A stretch of 14,090 nucleotides of DNA from Bryobacterales bacterium. GTDB taxonomy: Bacteria; Acidobacteriota; Terriglobia; Bryobacterales; Bryobacteraceae. The stretch spans positions 1-14,090 of the forward strand of contig JADKID010000047.1 in assembly GCA_016721425.1 (NCBI GenBank), read 5' to 3'. Shown piece by piece: positions 1 to 6,377 of this stretch; the stretch's first letter is position 1, and each line of letters opens with the position of its first letter. The translations under genes and the position numbers were made by a program. The notes under the pieces are model-generated. The model was not told the origin of the DNA. It did not search any database and saw only the letters and a list, made by a program, of their open reading frames with translations.

Positions 1-1136
1 AGCTGCGGGAACATCGGCAACGAAACGATCTCCGCCGCCACCCGTTCGGTCACGGGGAAGTCGCCCTGGGCATAGCCCAGACCCTTGTACGCGTCCTGCA
101 AGTGCAGCGGGACCGGATAGTGAATCCCGGTGCCGATGCCCACGGCGCCCAACTGCTTCATCAGCTCCTCGCGGTTCTGCACCCGCACGACATACAGATG
201 ATAAACAGCCTTGCTCCACTCGGGCTGATGAGGCAGCGTGATCCTGCCATCCACGTCCCCGAACAGCTCGCGATAGCGCACCGCGGCCGCCTGGCGCTGC
301 TCCGTCCACTTCGGCAGGTGCTTCAGCTTGGCTCGCAGAATGCCGGCCTGGATGGCATCCAGCCGCCCGTTGTAGCCTTCCACCTGGTGATAGTATTTCT
401 GGCTCTGGCCGTGATCGCGCAACATGCGCATCTTTCGAGCTAAGCCCTCATCGTTGGTGGTGACGGCACCGGCTTCGCCACAGGCGCCCAGGTTCTTGCC
501 GGGATAGAAGCTGAAAGCGGCCGCGAGGCCCATTGAGCCGGCCTTCCGCCAGCGATTCTCCTTGCGGGAGAAATACTCGGCGCCGTGCGCCTGGCAGGCG
601 TCTTCCACCACGATCAGGTTGAATCGTCCGGCCAGTTCCAGGATGGGATCCATGTCGGCCGTCTGGCCGTAGAGATGCACGGGCACAACCGCCGCGACGC
701 GGAGTCCGGTCTTGCGGTCGGTTAGCTTGCGGGCTTCCGCGTCGAAGTCACACTCCGTTTCCAGGTAGTGCTTCAGCCGCGCCGGGTCCATGTTGTAGGT
801 GGCCTCGTCGATATCGACGAAGACGGGCCGGGCGCCGGACTGGGAGATGGCCTCCGTGGTGGCGATGAAGGTGTGCGGCACGGTGACGACGGCGTCGCCG
901 GCGCCGATGCCGGCCGCGAGGAAGGCGAAGCGCAGCGCATCGGTGCCGCTGCCGACTCCGACACAGTGGCGCGTGCCGCAATAGGCGGCGAAGTCCTCTT
1001 CGAAGCCCTGCACCATGGGGCCGCCGATGAAGCCGGCCGTGGAGAGGGCGGCGGTGAAGACCGCGGTGAGTTCGTCCTTTAGTTCGGCGTGGGGCGTGAC
1101 GAGATCCAAAAACGGGATATTGCTTGTGCCGCTCAT
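1..1136 (-). CDS. DegT/DnrJ/EryC1 (WbpE/WlbC-like) sugar aminotransferase, 3' end cut by window
   Basis: A PLP-dependent sugar-nucleotide aminotransferase; 378 complete residues are visible and the C-terminus lies beyond the left edge. It opens with the family's typical IPFLDL segment (residues 7-12). It has the cofactor-phosphate loop GSGTDAL (62-68), the VEDACQAHGA region with the PLP-N1 Asp (D179), and the Schiff-base lysine K214 in FSFYPGKNLGACGEAG. The late GIHYPVPLH motif (337-345) is also present. The start at 1136 is fixed by an ATGA overlap with the stop of the acetyltransferase upstream. The role inferred from context is amination of a UDP-3-keto-GlcNAcA-type intermediate in the cytoplasm, using glutamate, between the oxidoreductase and acetyltransferase steps. 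The family also serves many other 3- or 4-keto sugars, so the exact substrate is inference. Family confidence is high. Confidence 0.94.
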   Translation of the reverse strand, partial: MSGTSNIPFLDLVTPHAELKDELTAVFTAALSTAGFIGGPMVQGFEEDFAAYCGTRHCVGVGSGTDALRFAFLAAGIGAGDAVVTVPHTFIATTEAISQSGARPVFVDIDEATYNMDPARLKHYLETECDFDAEARKLTDRKTGLRVAAVVPVHLYGQTADMDPILELAGRFNLIVVEDACQAHGAEYFSRKENRWRKAGSMGLAAAFSFYPGKNLGACGEAGAVTTNDEGLARKMRMLRDHGQSQKYYHQVEGYNGRLDAIQAGILRAKLKHLPKWTEQRQAAAVRYRELFGDVDGRITLPHQPEWSKAVYHLYVVRVQNREELMKQLGAVGIGTGIHYPVPLHLQDAYKGLGYAQGDFPVTERVAAEIVSLPMFPQ

Positions 1137-1630
1137 TCGGCGCCTCCTTTGGAGACAGTGACTTTGCGCAAGACGCGGGCTGGATTGCCGGCGGCGATCG
1201 TATCCGGGGGGATGTCCCGGGTGACGACGCTGCCGGCGCCCACGATGGCGTTCTCGCCTATGGTCACGTTGGCGAGGATGGTGGCTCCGGAGCCGATGGA
1301 GGCTCCTTTTTTGACCAGAGTCGGATCGACTTTCCAATCGGCTTCGGTTTGCAGGCCGCCGCCGGGGGCGGTGGCGCGGGGGTACATGTCGTTGATGAAG
1401 ACGACACCGTGGCCGATGAAGACGTTGTCCTCGATGGTGACGCCTTCACAGATGAAGGTGTGGCTGGAGATCTTGCAGCGGGCGCCGATGGTGGCGTTCT
1501 TCTGGACTTCGACGAAGGTGCCGAGCTTGGTTTCGTCGCCGATGCGGCAGCCGTAGAGATTGACGAACTGGGCGAGCTTGACGCCGGCGCCGAGCTGGAC
1601 GTCGGGGGCGATGGAGCGGAAGTCGCTCAT
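1133..1630 (-). CDS. WbpD/WlbB-like UDP-amino-sugar N-acetyltransferase (left-handed beta-helix)
   Basis: A 165-residue hexapeptide-repeat acyltransferase, the usual size for the WbpD/WlbB group. Imperfect [LIV]-G-x4 hexads run from about residue 7 to 140 (for example IGDETKLGTFVEV, IGARCKISSH, IEDNVFIGHG, IGSGATILANVTIGENAIVGAGSVV). The insertion FINDMYPRA (78-86) sits where this subfamily places its substrate-binding loop, and the C-terminal GNPAR (148-152) is typical of the fold. It should transfer acetyl from acetyl-CoA to the 3-amino group made by the neighbouring aminotransferase. A longer reading frame extends upstream to 1744, but the start at 1630 gives an ATGA overlap with the oxidoreductase stop and begins at the helix. 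It also overlaps the next gene by ATGA, so the three genes are translationally coupled. Confidence 0.94.
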   Translation of the reverse strand: MSDFRSIAPDVQLGAGVKLAQFVNLYGCRIGDETKLGTFVEVQKNATIGARCKISSHTFICEGVTIEDNVFIGHGVVFINDMYPRATAPGGGLQTEADWKVDPTLVKKGASIGSGATILANVTIGENAIVGAGSVVTRDIPPDTIAAGNPARVLRKVTVSKGGAE

Positions 1631-2628
1631 GCGTACACCATCTCGCCTTTCCGCTTGAGCGAGGTTTCGGCGGCTTCCAGCAGCTTGACGACGCGCAGGC
1701 CGGACTGGCCGTCGTTGAAGGGGCGCTGGCCGGATTTGACGCACTCGATGAAGTAGGCGAGCTCGAGCTTGAGGGCCTCGGTGGCCTCGACCTTGGGGGA
1801 ATACATGTCGCCGGAGCGGTAGCTGACGAGGGCTTCGTAGACGCCTTCGGCGCTGTTGATGTTGACGCCGCGGTCGTAGACCTTGATCTTCTCGTCGGCT
1901 TCCAGATCGTTCCAGACCAGCATCTTCTTCTCGCCGCCGATCAGGGTGGTGCGGATCTTGACGGGGGAGAGCCAGTTGACGTTGAGGTGGGCGATCACGT
2001 TATCGGGATAGTAGACGGTCATGTAGGCGACGTCGGCTAGGCCGTTGAGGTGGCCGGAGCCGGTGGCGACGATGGCCTCGGCTTCGCGACCGATGAGGTA
2101 ATCGACGATGGAGAGGTCGTGGGGGGCGAGATCCCAGAGGACGTTGACGTCGTGCTGGAAGAGGCCCAGGTTGACGCGCATGGAGTCGTAATAGTAGAGC
2201 TTGCCGAGGGTGCCATCGTCGACGAGCTGGCGGATTTTGCGAACGGCGCCGGTGAAGAGGAACGTATGATCCACCATGATGGTGAGGTTCTTCTGTTCGG
2301 CTAGCTCGATGAGCTCGGCGGCCTGGGCGGCGGTGGCGGTGAAGGGTTTCTCGATGAAGACGTGCTTGCCGTTCTGGAGGGCCTGTCTGGCGAGATCGAA
2401 GTGGGTCCAGACGGGGGTGATGACGGCGATGGCGTCGATGTTGGGATTGGTCAGGAGTTCCGAGGCGTCGGCGGTGACGTGAACGTCCGGGTAGGCTCGT
2501 TTGGCACGGGCCAGGTTCTTTTCACTCTTGTCACAGATGGCAACGACCTTTTCGGGGCTGATGCCGTGGATATTACGGACTATATTCGGACCCCAATAGC
2601 CGTATCCAATAATTCCAAAGCGGACCAT
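1627..2628 (-). CDS. Gfo/Idh/MocA NAD-dependent oxidoreductase (WlbA/WbpB-like)
   Basis: A 333-residue cytoplasmic oxidoreductase. The N-terminal Rossmann fold shows GYGYWG (8-13) for the dinucleotide, with the acidic D33 after strand two. The family signature EKP is at 93-95, with K94 the usual catalytic lysine. The C-terminal sheet domain contains WDLAPHD (165-171), with H170 where the family places its second catalytic residue. It is followed by an acetyltransferase and an aminotransferase in the Bordetella wlbA-B-C order. The likely reaction is therefore oxidation of UDP-GlcNAcA at C3 to the 3-keto sugar, feeding a 2,3-diacetamido uronic acid. The start at 2628 has a GGAGGT Shine-Dalgarno (2635-2640) six bases upstream. 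It lies 24 nt after the sugar transferase stop. The substrate is inferred from gene company; the fold is clear. Confidence 0.95.
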   Translation of the reverse strand: MVRFGIIGYGYWGPNIVRNIHGISPEKVVAICDKSEKNLARAKRAYPDVHVTADASELLTNPNIDAIAVITPVWTHFDLARQALQNGKHVFIEKPFTATAAQAAELIELAEQKNLTIMVDHTFLFTGAVRKIRQLVDDGTLGKLYYYDSMRVNLGLFQHDVNVLWDLAPHDLSIVDYLIGREAEAIVATGSGHLNGLADVAYMTVYYPDNVIAHLNVNWLSPVKIRTTLIGGEKKMLVWNDLEADEKIKVYDRGVNINSAEGVYEALVSYRSGDMYSPKVEATEALKLELAYFIECVKSGQRPFNDGQSGLRVVKLLEAAETSLKRKGEMVYA

Positions 2629-2652
2629 AAATGGACCTCCCAGGACTGTTTG

Positions 2653-3804
2653 CTATCGAGCGCCTTCTCCGCCGAGGACGGCGCGAGGCGTCTGCAGAAG
2701 GATCTTGAGGTCGAGCCAGAGCGACCAGGAGAGGGCGTATCTGAGGTCGAGGCGGACCATGTCATCGAACCCGACGCGGCTGCGGCCCGTGACCTGCCAG
2801 AGACCGGTGATGCCGGGCTTGGCGGCCAGGACCCGGCGGCGGTGCCAGGTGTCGTAATACTTGACTTCGTAGGGGATGGGGGGGCGGGGGCCAACGAGGG
2901 ACATATCGCCGACGAGGACGTTGAAGAACTGGGGGAGCTCGTCGAGGCTGGTGCGGCGAAGGAAGCGGCCGATGGGAGTGACGCGGGGGTCGTTGGTGAT
3001 CTTGTAGGCCTGCTGGCCGTCGTTGGGCTGCTGGGCGGCGCCGTTGTGGTTGCCGATGAGGGTCTTTACAAACTCTTCATGGATGGCCTGGTTGTTGTTG
3101 CACTCCATGGAGCGGAACTTCCAGAAGCTGAAAGAGCGGCCGTGGTGGCCGACGCGCTGCTGCTTGAAGAGTACGGGGCCGGGGGAGGTGAGCTTGACCA
3201 ACGCGGCTATGACGGCCATCACGGGGGCGAAGATCAGAAGGGCGGAGAGGCTGCCGGTGACGTCGATGAGGCGTTTGACGGCCTTGGAGGCCTTTCTGGG
3301 GAGGCGGGATTCGGCTGGGTCTGCCGGCAAGCGGGTGCCGCCGCCTGGGCCCGCATCGCTGTCCTGGTGCCAATTTTCGGGGAAGATGTCCAGGTGGATG
3401 TCGATGTGGCCGGCCTGCTCCGAACCAAGGGCGGCGGTGAGAACATCGGAGATCTTAGAATGGAGGGTCCGGGTGACCTCCTGGTCGCCGGCGGTGCCGA
3501 CTTCCGTGAAGATGACGCCGAGGACGAAGCCCTGTTTGTACCAGCCGGTGATATCGGTGGCCCGGATGGAGTTGGAGAGGCTGCTCAGGATGCTTTCGAG
3601 CGATTTCCTGGGGCTGGCGGCCGAACGGAGGCGGGAGCACTGCATCAGACCCAAGACGAAGCGGCGACCGGAGCGCTCCGAACGCTTTTGTTCGACGTGA
3701 AGGACTTGCAGAAAGGACTCTTCGGGCAGAAGGTCCAGACCGGAGAGATCCTCTTTGGCGATTCGTGTTTTCCAACCGGAGACAGAGAAGGCGGATGCTG
3801 ACAT
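2653..3804 (-). CDS. Monotopic phosphoglycosyl transferase (bacterial sugar transferase) with degenerate GGDEF-like N-terminal domain
   Basis: A 383-residue priming enzyme that moves a sugar-1-phosphate from a UDP-sugar to undecaprenyl phosphate at the inner membrane. The catalytic half (about 174-383) has the basic start KRLIDVTGS, a re-entrant hydrophobic helix (185-208) ending in SPGP, the KFRSM motif (229-233), the Asp-Glu catalytic pair in SLDELPQ (D288, E289), VGPRPP (304-309) and the late GITGLWQV (331-338). The N-terminal half (about 29-145) lacks the four membrane helices of WbaP-type enzymes. It follows a GGDEF pattern instead: FLQVLHVEQKRSERSGR, then an RxxD (R81-D84), then KQGFV where GGDEF would be, then a late HIDIHLDIFPE strand. 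The frame stays open to 4023, but the start at 3804 has a strong GGAGGAG ribosome site (3809-3815). It is the first gene of the leftward operon. Confidence 0.94.
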   Translation of the reverse strand: MSASAFSVSGWKTRIAKEDLSGLDLLPEESFLQVLHVEQKRSERSGRRFVLGLMQCSRLRSAASPRKSLESILSSLSNSIRATDITGWYKQGFVLGVIFTEVGTAGDQEVTRTLHSKISDVLTAALGSEQAGHIDIHLDIFPENWHQDSDAGPGGGTRLPADPAESRLPRKASKAVKRLIDVTGSLSALLIFAPVMAVIAALVKLTSPGPVLFKQQRVGHHGRSFSFWKFRSMECNNNQAIHEEFVKTLIGNHNGAAQQPNDGQQAYKITNDPRVTPIGRFLRRTSLDELPQFFNVLVGDMSLVGPRPPIPYEVKYYDTWHRRRVLAAKPGITGLWQVTGRSRVGFDDMVRLDLRYALSWSLWLDLKILLQTPRAVLGGEGAR

Positions 3805-4129
3805 TATTCTCCTCCAATCAGCAGTTCTTGCTTCTTCCGAACCTGCCGGGGTGAAACGGCCTTGGCTCGAAAAGGACGCCAGCGGTACATCACTGGGGAC
3901 TACTGGTGCCGCGATCGGATCTGATGGAGCCGGGCGACCTGACCTGCAACATCTTCTACTGGAGTGCGTTTGCGTTCCCGCCCTGAGGCAACTGCGGGTG
4001 CGGGGATCGCCTGGCAGGACCAACCATCAGGCGACACGCAATCCGGACAAGCTACCGCCCTTTTAGCCCCATTTGTCATGTGGGTTCAGGGTGCCAGGGG
4101 CGGACCAAGCGCCTGTCCAGAACACTGAG
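3805..4129 (-). other. Long 5' leader of the leftward polysaccharide operon
   Basis: About 325 nt lie between the predicted transcription start (near 4129) and the sugar transferase ATG at 3804. It holds the ops-like element (4048-4059) near its 5' end and the GGAGGAG ribosome site (3809-3815) at its 3' end. A CCCGC/GCGGG inverted repeat (3977-3981 with 3994-3998) could form a hairpin. The sugar-transferase reading frame stays open through most of this stretch, but the composition and the ribosome site argue that it is untranslated. No convincing riboswitch was recognised. Confidence 0.45.
4048..4059 (-). promoter_or_regulatory. ops-like element (RfaH/NusG-paralogue recruitment site)
   Basis: Read on the minus strand this is GGCGGTAGCTTG. 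The E. coli ops element is GGCGGTAGCGTG, so 11 of 12 bases match. The match includes the whole 8-base core GGCGGTAG and the final TG at the pause position. It lies in the leader of a polysaccharide operon on the transcribed strand, about 80 nt from a predicted start site. That is where ops/JUMPstart elements sit in enterobacterial capsule and LPS operons. A NusG/RfaH-like gene begins about 630 bp away on the other strand. Function here is inference. Confidence 0.5.
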
Positions 4130-4135
4130 AAGCAT

Positions 4136-4164
4136 AGCATAGGAATCCGGAAAATCACACACAA
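4136..4164 (-). promoter_or_regulatory. Candidate sigma-70-type promoter for the leftward operon
   Basis: On the minus strand, TTGTGT (4159-4164) and TATGCT (4136-4141) are separated by exactly 17 nt in an AT-rich patch within GC-rich sequence. The -35 matches TTGACA at 3 of 6 bases and the -10 matches TATAAT at 4 of 6. An overlapping second TATGCT lies at 4131-4136. Initiation would be near 4129. Confidence 0.35.
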
Positions 4165-4229
4165 AAAACAGCGTTTATAGTACTGAATCGAACCAGGGTG
4201 AACTGTGGTTCTACGGAGGGATTACGAAA

Positions 4230-4655
4230 GTGCTAATTGTGTATCGAAAGTTAGTACTGGTAATACCATTCTCAGTGTTTGCCGGCGCACTCGCTTACTC
4301 CAAACTGATGAAGGCGGTGCGACGGGTCTGCCGTAGGGGTCAACCGCTGCCGAACTTTTTACAGAGAAGGGAGAGCAAGGCTCGCGGCCAAAACCCATCC
4401 TTCCTCGAGACATGGAGGCCGGTAGCGTTCCCCGTCAGGCCGTTCGGGTTCCGGCGAATGCCGGATTTGGGGCGAGTGGAGTATGATAGAGCCAATCGAG
4501 CATCAGACTCGGAATCGGCACGTATGTGGCTAGAGAATGTAGTCGTTTGGTCTACGACAGGCAATCCGCTGCCAGACTTCACCCAAACAGATGAGGTATC
4601 GCCAGTTTTAGTTTCGGACACTATTGAGTTCATGGACAATAGTCGAATAGCGTAG
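4230..4655 (+). CDS. Hypothetical small protein with N-terminal membrane helix (doubtful gene)
   Basis: An open frame of 141 codons with a GTG start, ending 33 nt before the NusG-like gene. For it: a GGAGGG ribosome site (4215-4220) nine bases upstream, and a hydrophobic N-terminus (about residues 7-24, LVLVIPFSVFAGALAY) that would act as a signal anchor. Against it: third codon positions are far less GC-biased than in all neighbouring genes, no family is recognised, and antisense frames of similar length exist. Two short look-alike stretches occur in it, GQPLPNF (37-43) and a later GNPLPDF; I cannot tell if they mean anything. The stretch may instead be untranslated leader of the rightward operon. 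Confidence 0.25.
   Translation: MLIVYRKLVLVIPFSVFAGALAYSKLMKAVRRVCRRGQPLPNFLQRRESKARGQNPSFLETWRPVAFPVRPFGFRRMPDLGRVEYDRANRASDSESARMWLENVVVWSTTGNPLPDFTQTDEVSPVLVSDTIEFMDNSRIA
4417..4430 (+). promoter_or_regulatory. Weak ops-like sequence upstream of the NusG-like gene
   Basis: The plus strand reads GGCCGGTAGCGTTC, which shares the nine bases CGGTAGCGT with the ops element but lacks the final G. A compact hairpin, TCCGGC-GAAT-GCCGGA (4450-4465), follows 20 nt later. The same 11-mer GGCCGGTAGCG recurs at 5243-5253, just before the export gene. The match is short enough to be chance. Confidence 0.2.
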
Positions 4656-4688
4656 TGGCTGTAGTTGGCACGGAGGAGGAGAGCTCGG

Positions 4689-5267
4689 ATGACGAGTCCG
4701 GATCCAGAAAGCGTTTCCGCAAGTGGGGGCTACCCGTGGTTTGCGGTACGCGTGCGGTCCAACCGGGAAAATGTCGTCAGCCTGCATCTGCGCGAGCGGG
4801 GGTTCGAGCAGTTTTGCCCTTCCTACCAGGTAGAGAACCAGTGGACCGACCGGAAGAAGTTGACGGAGAAATTCCTGTTCCCCGGTTACGTGTTCTGCCG
4901 GGTGAATCCGTCTGATCGATTACCGGTGTTGATCATTCCCGGGGTGGTTGGACTCATCAGCTTTGGGCCGACGCCGGCGCCGATCCCGGATGTCGAGATC
5001 GAGCAGGTGAAGAGAATGGTGCGGTCGGGCTTGCCGGTGGTTCCGTGGCCGTATCTGCAGCAGGGGGATCGGGTGTTGATCGAGCATGGGCCTCTGGCGG
5101 GGTTGGAGGGCGTTCTGCAGAGAACCAAGGGGAAGTACCGTCTGGTGGTATCTCTCAACCTGTTGCAGCGGTCGGTTTCTGCCGAAGTGGAAAGGGAATG
5201 GGTGAGACCCATACCGCAGGCGCTTCTGCGGGGGCAGAATCGGGCCGGTAGCGGGCCTGGATTGTGA
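4689..5267 (+). CDS. NusG/RfaH-family transcription elongation (antitermination) factor
   Basis: A 192-residue NusG paralogue. The NGN domain (about 15-110) starts with PWFAVRVRSNRENVVSLHL and includes the FCPSY and FLFPGYVFCRV segments typical of the family. A KOW-type C-terminal domain follows (about 124-168: GDRVLIEHGPLAGLEGVL and later RSVSAEVE). In RfaH, UpxY and LoaP systems such proteins bind paused RNA polymerase and let it read through long polysaccharide operons. An in-frame TTG at 4665 would add eight Arg-rich residues. The ATG at 4689 is preferred because GGAGGAGGAG (4672-4681) ends seven bases before it. The gene overlaps the export gene by 4 nt (GTGA), making it the first secure gene of the rightward operon. 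It is a specialised paralogue rather than housekeeping NusG, judging by context. Confidence 0.93.
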   Translation: MTSPDPESVSASGGYPWFAVRVRSNRENVVSLHLRERGFEQFCPSYQVENQWTDRKKLTEKFLFPGYVFCRVNPSDRLPVLIIPGVVGLISFGPTPAPIPDVEIEQVKRMVRSGLPVVPWPYLQQGDRVLIEHGPLAGLEGVLQRTKGKYRLVVSLNLLQRSVSAEVEREWVRPIPQALLRGQNRAGSGPGL

Positions 5268-6307
5268 AACAGATTCTTAGTGGGCGTCGAGGTTGTTACG
5301 GCATGACTTGGATTCGTTCGATCAGGCTGGGGTTCTTGCTGCTGGCGGTAATGAGCTTGGCGGCGTGGGGTCAGCGGGCGCAGCGCCCGGCGGGCGGGGC
5401 GTCGAGCATGGAGCAGATTACGAATGCGGTGAGGCCCGATTACACGATGGGTCCCGAGGATCAGATTCTCATCCGGTCTTCGCAGGTGCCGGAGATCAAT
5501 GAGCGGCCGTTCCGGATTGACGCGGACGGGTTTGTGGAGTTGCCGATCGTGGGCAAGATCAAGGCGGGCGGGATTACCCTGCAGGCATTTGAGAAGGAGT
5601 TGACGCGCCGGCTCGGCGAGTTTGTGCGCGATCCGCAGGTGTTCGTCAGCCTGGCTCAGTTCCGCGGCGAACCTGTGTTCTTTGTTGGTGCGTTTGGCGC
5701 GCCTGGTATTTATCCACTGTCCGGCCGGCGGACCCTGGTGGAGATGCTGACGGTAGTGGGCGGCATTTCGCCCAACGCGACGAGACGGATCAAGATCACG
5801 CGGCGCACGGACTATGGCCCGATGCCTTTGCCGAATGCCGTGGAGAATGTGGAGAAAAAGATCAGCACGGTGGAGATCAGTCTGAACAGCCTTTCAGAGA
5901 ATATCAATCCGGAAGAGGATATCGTGCTGCAGCCGTATGACGTGATCAGCGCGGAGAGGGCGGAACGGGTTTATGTGAGTGGGGATGTCGCCAGGGCCGC
6001 CAGCATTGAGCTGGGCGAACGGAGTTCCATCTCCATTGCGCAGGCGCTGACGGAGGCCGGCGGATTTGCTCCGACCGCGAAGCGCAATCAGGTGCGAGTG
6101 TTGCGGCTGATCTCGGGTACGGACCGGCGCGCTGAGATTCTCATTGATGCCGGCCGCGTTTTCGAGGGGAAGGATCGGGATTTCCCGCTGCTGCCGAACG
6201 ACGTGGTTTATGTGCCGTCGTCCAAGATGGGGGAGTTTGCCTTGAGGACGGCCACAGGCATGGTAACGTCGCTGCCCTACATTCTGATCACCGCGTTGCT
6301 GAGGTGA
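5264..6307 (+). CDS. Polysaccharide export protein, Wza/KpsD-like (Poly_export + SLBB)
   Basis: An outer-membrane or periplasmic polysaccharide export protein of up to 347 residues. After a signal peptide (hydrophobic core LGFLLLAVMSLAAWG) comes the Poly_export domain, recognisable from DYTMGPEDQILIRSSQVPEI through FRIDADGFVELPIVGKIKAGG and the RLGEFVRDPQVFVSL stretch. Two SLBB-type units follow, one starting PVFFVGAFGAPGIYPL and one starting RVYVSGDVARAASIEL, then a hydrophobic C-terminal tail that may cross the outer membrane. No lipobox cysteine is present in the signal, unlike E. coli Wza. The GTG at 5264 overlaps the previous stop and fits coupling. The ATG at 5303, with GAGG ten bases before it, gives a more normal signal peptide and is a fair alternative. 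No Wzc-type kinase follows. Confidence 0.93.
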   Translation: MKQILSGRRGCYGMTWIRSIRLGFLLLAVMSLAAWGQRAQRPAGGASSMEQITNAVRPDYTMGPEDQILIRSSQVPEINERPFRIDADGFVELPIVGKIKAGGITLQAFEKELTRRLGEFVRDPQVFVSLAQFRGEPVFFVGAFGAPGIYPLSGRRTLVEMLTVVGGISPNATRRIKITRRTDYGPMPLPNAVENVEKKISTVEISLNSLSENINPEEDIVLQPYDVISAERAERVYVSGDVARAASIELGERSSISIAQALTEAGGFAPTAKRNQVRVLRLISGTDRRAEILIDAGRVFEGKDRDFPLLPNDVVYVPSSKMGEFALRTATGMVTSLPYILITALLR

Positions 6308-6377
6308 GGATGGCGCTGCCGTGCCGGCGTGCCACGTTCAATTGTGAAACCGGAGTTTCTGTGAAGGGGGAACGGGT

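Noticed and set aside
1..1120. Plus-strand open frames within the first kilobase
   Set aside because: They lie antisense to the aminotransferase, whose catalytic lysine and family motifs are intact on the minus strand.
2362..3801. A 479-codon plus-strand open frame
   Set aside because: It is antisense to the clear sugar transferase and oxidoreductase genes, with Gly/Asp/Glu/Val-rich low-complexity translation typical of a shadow in GC-rich DNA.
3960..4010. GEMM/c-di-GMP-I riboswitch-like GGGAACGCAAACGC on the minus strand in the operon leader
   Set aside because: Only one conserved stretch is similar; the upstream and downstream conserved elements and the tetraloop receptor are missing.
4339..4351. 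CAACCGCTGCCG shared with 9514 and 11638, and the related PLPxF peptides
   Set aside because: Several shared 12-mers are expected by chance in a window of this size and composition; no longer alignment supports a relationship.
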